A DNA stretch of 64,000 nt from Neoalteromonas arenosi (GTDB lineage Bacteria; Pseudomonadota; Gammaproteobacteria; Enterobacterales; Alteromonadaceae): positions 244,675-308,674 of the forward strand of contig NZ_JAUCBP010000007.1 in the NCBI RefSeq assembly GCF_030362855.1. Reading direction: 5' to 3'. The translations under genes were made by a program, and so were the position numbers. Shown here in pieces: positions 42,901-51,552 of the stretch. Positions within the stretch are counted from its first letter, which is position 1. Each line of letters starts with the position of its first letter. The notes beneath the pieces were generated by a model, which was not told the origin of the DNA, made no database searches, and worked only from the letters and a program-made list of their open reading frames with translations.

Positions 42901-43333
42901 CGTTGCGAACAATACTACGGTTAGCGCTAGCGGTGTGCAAATCGTACACAAAAGTGGTGCGGCTAAATTAGAGGAAGTAAATTACCCTGACATGTCTCCA
43001 GCTGAGGCCAACACATTACTCATCAACACTATTGATGCAGTACAAGATATACTGCGTAGGCCATTGCTTATTCATGCCAGGATTGGCGAAGTAGTGACAA
43101 AGCACTTTGAACCTGACTTATCGATTAATGAAAATTACCCATTGCGTCAAGGATTAGAACGCCTGCTAGAAGAACAAATGTATAAACCTTCGTTACTCAG
43201 TAATCCTTATGTCAACTACTTCAAACCAGAAGTCGATATTCTCAATGATATAAATATTGGTCATATACAAGAGCTCTACGCTCCTCTGCTAAATGTGGAT
43301 ACAAATAAGCGCAAAGGACGCAATAATGGGTAA
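39920..43333 (+). CDS. recC: Exodeoxyribonuclease V gamma subunit (RecC)
   Basis: RecC recognises Chi and steers the RecBCD helicase-nuclease that processes double-strand breaks. About 1137 residues, against 1122 in E. coli. The GTG start gives MLRLYPSNKLEHL, parallel to E. coli MLRVYHSNRLDVL. Conserved parts include ILVESLGMQHWLNMTL, FPMPTRFMW and MLGMNDGEFPR. The ATG at 39851 is rejected because it is in a terminator stem. No clear ribosome site precedes GTG 39920, so expression may be low. It overlaps recB by 8 bases, as expected for an obligate complex. Confidence 0.93.
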   Translation: MLRLYPSNKLEHLAELLGAVMRSHQASSAVSNPLAPTTILVESLGMQHWLNMTLATQQGVAMNFTFPMPTRFMWNTAREVLGDNTVPQQSPYKREVLVWRIYALLSANECINHPDMAPVKQYLSQLVNRNGTVNQAEIFEFCRSIADVFEQYMLYRPDWLANWEQGKNRDTKLEGRAESIWQAHLWRQLHLQQPDHPASLHQRAVEALQRCDSHQLSVPEHVYVFALNTMAPQLVEFLNAVAQHREIHIFHLNPCVNYWGDILTHKQRARAEQLATWVDQEVNNPLLANLGQQGRDLFNLLQQQQTFEISAFDAPLPEAQQSIASENLLQHVQQAIFAGEENATEFICASPDESIVIAEGHNAIRELQGLHDFLLARFEQDPELKPQDVLVMCPAIENYSPYIASVFAQRGKGHHTPVIPFSIADRAPLDSVPEIAAFLSLLHLPDSRFQVSIIVEYLRLEVVREHFELSSDDLQLITQWLKSANVRWGLDSEHQQQVLAGHADQIIAGGANDSTGRYSWQWGLKRLLIGLAHVDQMTLVQDVATVPDVEGQQARALGQLCLIVERLQQHRALLTKSRTIAQWQSYLHELKLSVFGSLQQQTVVASKFDQAIAELIENTELAAFEGEVSLPIIRDALTHSFSMPDAVNQFMTGQVTFCSMLPMRSIPFKIIAMLGMNDGEFPRLSSNFSIDLMQYTPRRIGDRSRRGDDRYLFLEAIISARSALYISYQAKSITDNSERQPSIVLREFCEYLNTHFAAPNRATGETTYVLKHLPLHPFSARHFTSGSDVHSYNQGWLRLAKMVQGNRNGEADDEGDVNDADIAVVIPKEFTSLQLANALDDPLKYYANMTLGMYLEDTSPLLEDSEPFTIDALTRYQVLQALVDIGLEKGTEEHIQDFLALQENAGMLPQDTVNQGLVSDFVEEGKRLIESVASEPLTLENVQADVSGIRCHCRVLAGTDNSGERPEQVLKFYRVSEFRTVHRIQHRIEQALSAVANNTTVSASGVQIVHKSGAAKLEEVNYPDMSPAEANTLLINTIDAVQDILRRPLLIHARIGEVVTKHFEPDLSINENYPLRQGLERLLEEQMYKPSLLSNPYVNYFKPEVDILNDINIGHIQELYAPLLNVDTNKRKGRNNG

Positions 43334-46300
43334 GCCAACCCCCCTCGATGTCAATGCAATGATTTTATCAGGCTCTCACTTGATAGAAGCCAGTGCGGGC
43401 ACAGGTAAGACCTACAATATAACGCGTATTTACCTGCGATTAGTAATTGAGCGGGGCTTATCGGTTACCCAGATCCTAGTGATGACGTTTACCAACGCCG
43501 CCACGCAGGAGTTGCGTGGGCGCTTGGCTGATACCCTACAAGAAGCATTGCATTATTGGCAAAACCCAACCTACAGACAAACGAACAATGATGCCGTGAT
43601 GGCGAATTTGCACGCTAACTGTGACCAACAAGAAGCGGTAAAACGAATCAAGTTGGCACTGTTAGAGTTGGATGAGGCTGCGGTATTTACCTTGCACGGT
43701 TTCAGTTATCGGGTATTGACCGAAATGGCATTTGCAGCGGGTAAGCCGATGAGTGAAACACTTGCCCACAACCATGAACCTTTGTATTTACAAGCATTAC
43801 AAGATTGGTTTCGCATTCATCGCAACAATAACGAACTCATGGCGTCTTTAGGGAGTCACGGCTGCTATACACCAGAGTCATTTTGGCATAGTTTCAAGTC
43901 ACTTATTTACACCGACGAGTCGGTCAAAGTATTTACTGAGAAAGAAATTACTACCGACTTTGACAATAACATGCGGGCCTTGCTTAACGAACATGAGGCA
44001 GATCTAAACGAAGCGACTTCACAATTGTTAGCTCATAAAACAATGATTTTTGCCGAGCTAATCGAAGGTCATAAGCAACAAAGTGCACGTGAAGACGAGT
44101 GGCAGGTGTTACTGGATTGGCTTGCGAGCCCCAATTTGCTTGAGCCACCTAAAGCCGTTAGCGCTTTTCTTCACGGCAATCGCTATTCGCGGAAAGACTC
44201 AGTGAAAGAAGTTTTGAAACCAGTCTCTGAATTACGCAAAAAGCTTACTGATGAAGCCAGGAAACTGGATAAAACACGTAAAGATCTACTCGCAGAAATA
44301 GACCAATGGCACGTAGTGTTGCCTATTGTCGAGTGGGTTAAACGCCACGTGAGTGCTGAAAAAAGGCGACTGCGCGAGGTGGGGTTTGATGATCTGATAA
44401 AGAACCTCGCGGTTGCTACGAGTCAATCGCGTAGTTTTGCCCTTCAGATCAGGCACGAATTTCCAGTGGCGTTGATCGATGAGTTTCAAGACACTGACAG
44501 CCTGCAATATCAAATTCTTAGCAATATCTATCGCACTAGCACAGATCTGGTTAGCGATTCAGAGCCACCGCTATTAATGATGATCGGTGATCCTAAACAG
44601 GCCATTTATGGTTTTCGCGGTGGTGATATTTTCACTTACTTACTTGCACGCGATGATGCTGACTATCAATGGGTGATGGACACGAACTGGCGATCGGTCG
44701 CAGGCATGGTGACAGCCTATAACCGATTGTTTTGGGGGACTGACTTAAGTGCCGAGGCGCGCGATGTATTTGGCTACTCTATTGCGTATGAACAAGTTAA
44801 GTCGACACCTTATGCAAGCGCCGCCAAACAGCGTTTTGTTGACCCGCTGGCTGACAGTCGGCAACCCTTAACCTTCTTTGCTGCAAGCACTCCTGATAGC
44901 GAATTGAGTAGTGCTGACAAAAAGCGTGCCAGCCAACGTGAATTAACTCATTGGTGTGTTGCTGAAATCCGTCGATTATTAAATCAAGTTAGGGTCGACG
45001 ATAAACCGCTCAAGCCTGCTGATATCGCAATATTAGTGCGAACAGGACGCGAGGCTCAGCGTATCAGTGAAGCACTTCGTTCAGTTAATCTGAGTGCAGT
45101 TTATTTAAGTGACAAAAGTTCTTTGTTTACCAGTGCTGAAGCACTCGAGTTATCACGAGTACTCACTGGAATATGGTTCTACCAACAAGACCGCCACGCG
45201 GTCAGAGCTGCAAGTAGTCACTTATTTAGTTTGTCGCAGAGATGCCTATTGGCAATGCAGCAAGATCCACAGCACACGAGCTGGAGTGAGGTGAGAGCGC
45301 AATTAGCTGCCTACCGCGAGCAATGGCTAAAACATGGCTGCTTATCCGTTATTACGGATTTGTTGTGCACACGCTTCAGTGCCGGGTATGAACAGGAGCG
45401 CGCAATCACTAATTACATGCACTTGGCTGAGATGTTACAACAGGCGAGTCAGACGAATTCACATCCATTACAATTGTTAGAGTGGCTTAAAGAGCAGATT
45501 GCTGATCCTGCGGCAACAGAAGAATACCAACAGCGGCTGGAGTCAGATGCAGACTTAATCAAGATTGTTACGCAGCACAAATCTAAAGGGTTGGAATACC
45601 CAGTTGTTTTTGTACCTTACGCCAATGAATACCGTGATCCGGTCAAAGTAGGTAACTCATATAGCTCGATCTATCATTACTTTTGTCCTGAACAGGATTG
45701 CCGTGTGCTACAACTAGGACGCACGGATCATGCCGTGGAGCACACGCGTAAGCAAGGACATGCGGAGAATATGCGGTTATTGTATGTTGCCATAACTCGC
45801 GCAGCACAACGCTGCTATTTAGGTGTTGCTGAGAGCGATGATTGTGAGTTATCAGCGCTTGATGCGGCACTGTATGAATCTGAATCTAGTCATTCTCTGC
45901 CTTGGTATGAACGACTGCGGGCTGCAGTCGCTAGCTGCCAATATTGGTCATTGTGCAGTACTCGCCTGGATACTGAGGCCGGCGAACAACTGGCTACCAG
46001 TGTAAAGCCACTACAACTTACTGCAAAAGTATTTAGTGGACACATAGATAGTGATTGGCGCTTGCACTCATTTTCAGGCCTAACCAAAGACTCGCACAAT
46101 ACCGACATTAGCAGTCGTGAAATCGAAGTTTTCTATTCACAATCGGATGCTATGTCTTCAGCAGCGGCGAATAGTCAAGCTTGTGCCATGCCTTTTGAAG
46201 ACAGTCGTTTCAGCTTTTTAAAGGGCGCGATGGCAGGTAATTTTTTGCATGATGTTCTAGAACATATGGATTTTTCCCAACCACAATTGACGGATTTGGT

Positions 46301-46976
46301 GGAGCGCTTTAACCGGCAGTATAGTGTGGTCCAAACACAACAACAGCAAGCACAGTTGATTAAATGGCTTGAACAAGTTTTAGCCGCGCCTATCAATGTA
46401 TCCAGTTCTGAACGCGTGAGTTTGAGCAACTTTTCAATGCAGCACACACTTCGAGAGGCAGAATTCTATTTCCCTCTTGAGCGCGTCAATACTGACACAG
46501 TGACTCACTGCTTACTGCGTCATCGTCAGCAGTTACAAGGTATTGGGCTCCTTGAGTCTGATGATATCAACGCCGAGCTGCATTTGAGCAGCAAGGTCCT
46601 AAGTGGCATGATGCACGGTTTTATTGATTTAATATTTTGTCATCGGGGTAAGTACTTTGTCGCTGACTATAAATCTAATCACCTTGGTGATGCAATTGCT
46701 GACTACACACCTAAATCATTGGCGCAGAACAATTTACTACACAACTATGATTTACAATATTTAATCTATTCCGTCGCGTTGCACCGTTATCTTGCGGCGC
46801 GAATAAACAACTATAACTTCACCCAACATTTTGGTGGCGTTTGTTATCTGTATTTACGAGGTATGCATGCAGAGAACCAAGCCTCGGAGGGCGTGTTCTT
46901 CCAGTCGCTTGAACAAAGTTTGATTCGCGACTTAGACCAATGTTTTGCAAACGTCGAAGATGAGGCGCAAAAATGA
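43326..46976 (+). CDS. recB: Exodeoxyribonuclease V beta subunit (RecB)
   Basis: RecB is the 3'-5' helicase and nuclease of RecBCD. About 1216 residues. Walker A EASAGTGKT (about 21-29), Walker B LIDEFQDTD, and the nuclease active site VADYKSNHLG near the C-terminus are all present. UvrD-like motif ITRAAQRCYLGV is also visible. The start is ATG 43326 (AAGGA 8 bases upstream), overlapping the recC stop; its own stop overlaps recD as ATGA. All three subunits are thus made from one transcript. Confidence 0.95.
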   Translation: MGKPTPLDVNAMILSGSHLIEASAGTGKTYNITRIYLRLVIERGLSVTQILVMTFTNAATQELRGRLADTLQEALHYWQNPTYRQTNNDAVMANLHANCDQQEAVKRIKLALLELDEAAVFTLHGFSYRVLTEMAFAAGKPMSETLAHNHEPLYLQALQDWFRIHRNNNELMASLGSHGCYTPESFWHSFKSLIYTDESVKVFTEKEITTDFDNNMRALLNEHEADLNEATSQLLAHKTMIFAELIEGHKQQSAREDEWQVLLDWLASPNLLEPPKAVSAFLHGNRYSRKDSVKEVLKPVSELRKKLTDEARKLDKTRKDLLAEIDQWHVVLPIVEWVKRHVSAEKRRLREVGFDDLIKNLAVATSQSRSFALQIRHEFPVALIDEFQDTDSLQYQILSNIYRTSTDLVSDSEPPLLMMIGDPKQAIYGFRGGDIFTYLLARDDADYQWVMDTNWRSVAGMVTAYNRLFWGTDLSAEARDVFGYSIAYEQVKSTPYASAAKQRFVDPLADSRQPLTFFAASTPDSELSSADKKRASQRELTHWCVAEIRRLLNQVRVDDKPLKPADIAILVRTGREAQRISEALRSVNLSAVYLSDKSSLFTSAEALELSRVLTGIWFYQQDRHAVRAASSHLFSLSQRCLLAMQQDPQHTSWSEVRAQLAAYREQWLKHGCLSVITDLLCTRFSAGYEQERAITNYMHLAEMLQQASQTNSHPLQLLEWLKEQIADPAATEEYQQRLESDADLIKIVTQHKSKGLEYPVVFVPYANEYRDPVKVGNSYSSIYHYFCPEQDCRVLQLGRTDHAVEHTRKQGHAENMRLLYVAITRAAQRCYLGVAESDDCELSALDAALYESESSHSLPWYERLRAAVASCQYWSLCSTRLDTEAGEQLATSVKPLQLTAKVFSGHIDSDWRLHSFSGLTKDSHNTDISSREIEVFYSQSDAMSSAAANSQACAMPFEDSRFSFLKGAMAGNFLHDVLEHMDFSQPQLTDLVERFNRQYSVVQTQQQQAQLIKWLEQVLAAPINVSSSERVSLSNFSMQHTLREAEFYFPLERVNTDTVTHCLLRHRQQLQGIGLLESDDINAELHLSSKVLSGMMHGFIDLIFCHRGKYFVADYKSNHLGDAIADYTPKSLAQNNLLHNYDLQYLIYSVALHRYLAARINNYNFTQHFGGVCYLYLRGMHAENQASEGVFFQSLEQSLIRDLDQCFANVEDEAQK

Positions 46977-48853
46977 TAATCAAGTCGCCTACATTTAACG
47001 CAGTCTGTCAGCAGTGTCATGATGTTATCGCTTTGGATTATTTCTTTGCCAAAGCGTTGCTCGAGCAAGCTGGGCACAACATGACTGAAGAGCAATTAGA
47101 CCAAGCATTCGAACTGCTGCTGGCCCTGAGTTGGGCCCAACGCCAAGGACATAGCTGCCTTGCGCTAGCCGAAGTAAGTAATGTCAGACTCTGGCGGGAC
47201 GCCGCGAGTGATAAGTTGGGGATTAAATTTGCTGACCAAGAGACATTATTAGGAATTGCTCGAAATTTAGTTACGGCGTTGCCAAATCCTAAAGCTTTGG
47301 TGCTTGATAACCTTTTGTTATACACCGCAAGGGCCTACCATTTTGAACAGAATTTGCAGCAGCAATTGCGGCTGCGCTTAAAGCACAAACCGGTTAGTGA
47401 AGAAGCCATTACTCTGTTATCTCAAGGTAGCTCGCCCATATGGGGTAAGTTATTTCCTCACACTAACACGCAAGATCAAATCAATTGGCAAGGCGTGGCT
47501 GCTGGGCTAGCACTGACTCAGCCATTATTGATTTTAAGCGGCGGTCCAGGCACGGGCAAAACCTATACCATAGCGCGAATGCTGATCGCCTTATTAGTCG
47601 CTGCAAATCGACCACTTAAAATAGGCCTAGCAGCACCCACGGGCAAGGCTGCGCAGCGACTAAATGAGTCACTAAGGCAGAGCTTGCAGGCATTTGAGGA
47701 TGACCCACATATTGCACCATACCTGTCGAGTGTGCCGGATTCAGCATCGACGATTCATCGAATGCTAGGTTTACGGGAGGGTACGGTAAATGCGCTCTAT
47801 AACGAGCAAAATCCACTGTCACTTGACGTTTTGATTATTGATGAGAGCTCAATGCTCGATTTAGCTTTGTTTGCTCGTATCGTAAGAGCCGCTAAACCTG
47901 ATTGCCGATTAGTTTTTGTTGGTGATGCACACCAGTTACCTGCAGTTGAGGCTGGAAATGTATTACCTATGTTGATGTCGAGAACTGTCAACAGGCTGTC
48001 TAATCAGCAACAGCACTATTTAGCACAGTTAGGGTTTGAGTTTTCATTGCCGCCGACAAAGCATGCCGGTTATTGCATAGAGTTACAACATACGCATCGC
48101 TTTAACAGTCAGTTAGGCGAATTCGCCAACGCCTTAAAGTGCGGGGTTAATAGTAAAGCTGATGCGGAGCGGGCTTGGCAAAGCTTTATCCAGCTATGCG
48201 CTGACCCCAATGTCCCATTTACCTGGGTAGAGTACGAGCTCATCAATCAGCAATTGGAACATTGGGTTAGAGATCACTTTTTACCTATTGCTAAACAGTC
48301 GAATGTCAGTGATGCGTTATTGTTTGCCAGTCGTTTTCGGATATTGACAGCACTGAAGAAGGGAGAATTCGGGAGTGAAAACCTCAATAATCTGATTGAA
48401 CAAAAACTCAAACGGCTCCTCGGTATATCAACTCAGCAGCAGTTTTATCATGGGCGACTAGTTATTGTTACGCGCAACGCGCCGGCACTGAATTTATTTA
48501 ATGGTGATGTTGGTGTGGTGTGGCAAGAGGGATCCCAGTTAAATATATACTTTGAATCGAGCAAATTAGGCGAATATAGAGTGATAAGCTCTCAGCGCTT
48601 CAGTGATATTGATAGCGTTTTTGCGATGACTATTCACAAATCCCAAGGCTCAGAATTTGACCACGTGGCTGTTGTTTTACCCGATACTGGTGGTGAGTCA
48701 TTATTATCGAATGAGTTAATTTATACCGCAGTAACTCGAACAAAGAGAGCACTCTCTATCGTTACCAATGCTGAACGATTCCGAACCTCAATAAGTTATC
48801 AGACTTCGCGTTGGTCGGGAATTAAGCCCCTCGATAGTGATTTTATTGGATAA
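46973..48853 (+). CDS. recD: Exodeoxyribonuclease V alpha subunit (RecD)
   Basis: RecD is the 5'-3' motor of RecBCD. The 626 residues include Walker A SGGPGTGKT (about 184-192), the DESSMLDL Walker B, RLVFVGDAHQLPAVEAG and the C-terminal FAMTIHKSQGSEFDHV of superfamily 1B helicases. It begins in the recB stop (ATGA overlap). Its 3' end overlaps the convergent AstE-like gene at 48799 by 55 bases. No gene for ArgA or thrC-like neighbours follows as in enteric bacteria. Confidence 0.95.
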   Translation: MIIKSPTFNAVCQQCHDVIALDYFFAKALLEQAGHNMTEEQLDQAFELLLALSWAQRQGHSCLALAEVSNVRLWRDAASDKLGIKFADQETLLGIARNLVTALPNPKALVLDNLLLYTARAYHFEQNLQQQLRLRLKHKPVSEEAITLLSQGSSPIWGKLFPHTNTQDQINWQGVAAGLALTQPLLILSGGPGTGKTYTIARMLIALLVAANRPLKIGLAAPTGKAAQRLNESLRQSLQAFEDDPHIAPYLSSVPDSASTIHRMLGLREGTVNALYNEQNPLSLDVLIIDESSMLDLALFARIVRAAKPDCRLVFVGDAHQLPAVEAGNVLPMLMSRTVNRLSNQQQHYLAQLGFEFSLPPTKHAGYCIELQHTHRFNSQLGEFANALKCGVNSKADAERAWQSFIQLCADPNVPFTWVEYELINQQLEHWVRDHFLPIAKQSNVSDALLFASRFRILTALKKGEFGSENLNNLIEQKLKRLLGISTQQQFYHGRLVIVTRNAPALNLFNGDVGVVWQEGSQLNIYFESSKLGEYRVISSQRFSDIDSVFAMTIHKSQGSEFDHVAVVLPDTGGESLLSNELIYTAVTRTKRALSIVTNAERFRTSISYQTSRWSGIKPLDSDFIG

Positions 48854-49914
48854 TTTGTATCTTCAATATCAGTCTCTTCAGCGGCCAAATGAGTAACTTG
48901 TGAAGCATCAACGAAATAGAGTAAACAGTCGCTTTTGGCTATTTCTGCGTGACTGGTTGCCATGAATATTTTTAGCGGTACTTTGGCGCGCAGTTCTCCT
49001 CTGTAATTATAAAAAAAGTCATCGATTTCAATTGACTCGTCGTCGCTATCGATAGCTAAATGTCGGAATCCATCACTATCGGTCCATCCAAGTTGTGTGT
49101 CCGCTTCTGTGGTACCAAAGTTAAACCGTTCAATATCATGGCGCAGTGTTAACATGGCACCAAACACAGGCCGCTCTGAAAAACTGATCGAAACATTTGG
49201 CTGAATCTTAAGGCGTGAAGGATGATGCAGAAGACTAATGCTTTGTTGAACAGCGAATACATCATCGGTGCTCAGTAACGACTGCAAACCGCTCGTGGCA
49301 TTGTCATTCGCGCGTTTATCTCCGGCTCCTCCAGCTTCCACGGTTATAATGGGCGCGGTAAAAGGAACCTCCATAATCGACCCTAATGCTAGCTCCGTGT
49401 GAACTAACCAAGGCGAAAAATAGGACGCGAGTGCGATGTGTTCTCGTTGATAACGCGTAGAAACACAAAATGCTGGTCCACTGCCTGATGTATTGTGTAC
49501 GTCGATAATGCACTGCGGTTTTAATGGGACGATAAAATCAATAATTGATTTAGCCAATAGGCCATTGCAATCGAGGTAAGGAGGGCGAAAGCATCGGTTC
49601 AAATCACGTTCATTTGGCAATTGGCGATGACTAAAGGTTGGTGGGATCTGAGCAGCAGCAACTGATGCAACGATAATATAGGTGTCGAAAAAAGGTTTGA
49701 ATTGAGACTTTAACAGGTGGTGTAACGCATGGATCCCACTGGGCTCATTGGCATGAAGAAGGGTTGTCACTACACGACAGTTTCCTGAGTGATGACCACG
49801 CAAAAGAAAAATCGATGGCCCTTTTAAAGAGAATAGGAAGGCCTCGACTGAGTCGGGTATGTCAGCGACTTTGGGATTATCAATCAGGTTAAGAAGCGAT
49901 GAGTTGTTTGACAT
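48799..49914 (-). CDS. Succinylglutamate desuccinylase/aspartoacylase-like protein
   Basis: About 371 residues of the AstE/AspA zinc carboxypeptidase fold. The zinc ligands are visible as LLHANEPSG (H-x-x-E) and IIDVHNTSG (His), with DLNRCF between. A substrate of N-acyl or amide-linked amino acid type is likely. It follows the GCS2-like gene with a start 5 bases before the end of that gene's stop, so they are translationally coupled. I use ATG 49914 rather than TTG 49926. It overlaps recD convergently by 55 bases. Confidence 0.75.
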   Translation of the reverse strand: MSNNSSLLNLIDNPKVADIPDSVEAFLFSLKGPSIFLLRGHHSGNCRVVTTLLHANEPSGIHALHHLLKSQFKPFFDTYIIVASVAAAQIPPTFSHRQLPNERDLNRCFRPPYLDCNGLLAKSIIDFIVPLKPQCIIDVHNTSGSGPAFCVSTRYQREHIALASYFSPWLVHTELALGSIMEVPFTAPIITVEAGGAGDKRANDNATSGLQSLLSTDDVFAVQQSISLLHHPSRLKIQPNVSISFSERPVFGAMLTLRHDIERFNFGTTEADTQLGWTDSDGFRHLAIDSDDESIEIDDFFYNYRGELRAKVPLKIFMATSHAEIAKSDCLLYFVDASQVTHLAAEETDIEDTNYPIKSLSRGLIPDQREV

Positions 49915-49916
49915 CT

Positions 49917-51371
49917 CTAGTCCCAATCGGCAACCGGATAACCGGTAATATTGTTAAGCGTATATTGCTCGACCAAGGCTGCTAATTTCGCTATTGGGCT
50001 AAGGCTATCATCGACTCGTTCTAGCATTGATAATTGCCATGAAGCTCCCGTTTGTTGTGCAGCAAGGCGACGTTCAACAACGGTTAAATAACGGTCAATA
50101 TCCTGCTGGTCGACGCCAATAGAGCGCAAACCATCAGCAGCTAATGGCAGCACATCAGCAATGACATCGATAACTCGGCGTTCGGTTAGCTGGTGTTGAT
50201 GTTGTTGCGGCCATAATACTTTTGCATTTAAGCCAGCTTGAGCGCAGCGGTAAAAATTAAATTCAGCGTACTGAAAGGGCAATTTGGCAATTGTCTGATT
50301 AACGGTTTCACTTAGTGCCAGAGTAAGACCAATTAAAACTGCTGTATTGGCAATCATGTCAATATTTGTAGGCCCAGCAGGTAGAGTTCTAAACTCAATC
50401 CGCAAGTGCGGGTCATTCCCCGTATCGAGCACTGGGCGATTCCAGGCCCAAATAGTTCCTTGGTGTAACTGCAGTGCTTTGCACTTGCTGAGTTCATCGC
50501 AATCGGGCATTTGCGGCAGAAGGGGCGGATACAACGCCACGTTTTCGGCAAACAATTCATAGACTGAATTGCGTAACCAACCTTGGCCAAAGTTGACTCT
50601 AGCGGGTTGCCGCCATGGCGTATCTAAGTGGTTTCGACTGTCGATACTTTGTTTAAACAGCGCAATTCGGGTTTCGTGCCACAGGCGCTTACCCATAAAA
50701 ATTGGGCTATTTGCAGCTAACGCTAGCACTAGTGGCGTGACCAATTGGGCAGCGTTAAAAATGTCGACAAAACGCGACTGCGGTACACGCAAATGTACTT
50801 GAAAGGATGTATTAGCACCTTCAAGTGTCACCTCATTAGAACGCATTTGTAAATGGTCTTGACCATTTATATCGACTTCAAAAGCCCCCTCGCGCATCGC
50901 CGCTAGTTGTTCAGCGAGTACGTGATAACGGGGGCGGTCGGTTAAAAATTCAGAATCCAGGTGATATTCGGTGAGTGTTGGAAGAATCCCAATAGGAACG
51001 ACGCGAGCGTTTTTACTCATCATCAACGAGCGCAACAGTGCGACCTCTTGATCCAGTTGCTGTTGCAGCGCACTGAGCGATTTTCCAGCACTGGCAACCG
51101 GTGCTAGGTTAAATTCTAAGTTGTAACGATTGAGCTCGGGTTGCAATAAAGGATTGTTTCGTTGATCGAGTAACCATTGATTTTTCGGAGTAGGCAACCA
51201 TTCTGCATCGACTAAATAAAGCTCTAATTCCGCCCCTATTGATGAGACTTCGCGATCGAGTGCAGGGTTAGTAAGGTACTCAGGTAGCAGGCACAACTCA
51301 TCTTCCAAGCGCTGATTGAAGCGCGCGTACTGGTCGGCAGTAAATGCTTGTTGGTGAATGGAATGACCCAT
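49917..51371 (-). CDS. GCS2-like glutamate-cysteine ligase family protein
   Basis: The 484-residue protein matches the GCS2/carboxylate-amine ligase fold by pattern: SSIGAELELYLVD (about 43-55), LNRYNLEFNLAP, VTLEGANTSFQVHLRVP and IEFRTLPAGPTNID. These fit the ATP-binding and Glu-binding core of glutamine-synthetase-like ligases. The usual E. coli GshA is of a different subgroup, so it may make a peptide or amide other than gamma-glutamylcysteine. Coupling to the AstE-like hydrolase gene suggests one ligase and one deacylase act on the same compound. Function otherwise open. Confidence 0.7.
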   Translation of the reverse strand: MGHSIHQQAFTADQYARFNQRLEDELCLLPEYLTNPALDREVSSIGAELELYLVDAEWLPTPKNQWLLDQRNNPLLQPELNRYNLEFNLAPVASAGKSLSALQQQLDQEVALLRSLMMSKNARVVPIGILPTLTEYHLDSEFLTDRPRYHVLAEQLAAMREGAFEVDINGQDHLQMRSNEVTLEGANTSFQVHLRVPQSRFVDIFNAAQLVTPLVLALAANSPIFMGKRLWHETRIALFKQSIDSRNHLDTPWRQPARVNFGQGWLRNSVYELFAENVALYPPLLPQMPDCDELSKCKALQLHQGTIWAWNRPVLDTGNDPHLRIEFRTLPAGPTNIDMIANTAVLIGLTLALSETVNQTIAKLPFQYAEFNFYRCAQAGLNAKVLWPQQHQHQLTERRVIDVIADVLPLAADGLRSIGVDQQDIDRYLTVVERRLAAQQTGASWQLSMLERVDDSLSPIAKLAALVEQYTLNNITGYPVADWD

Positions 51372-51552
51372 AAATTCATCGCTGCAAGTAATTTATCACT
51401 AGACTAGGGTATCCAACGAAAAAGGCGTTGACATAGATCAAGATGCCGCAAAACAACGCAACCTCGTCGTCACACACATATTTTCACTGTTTACCGCACT
51501 TAACTTTTGCTACGGTGTTACGTGAACCTTTCGCTATAACATTGGGGGAAAC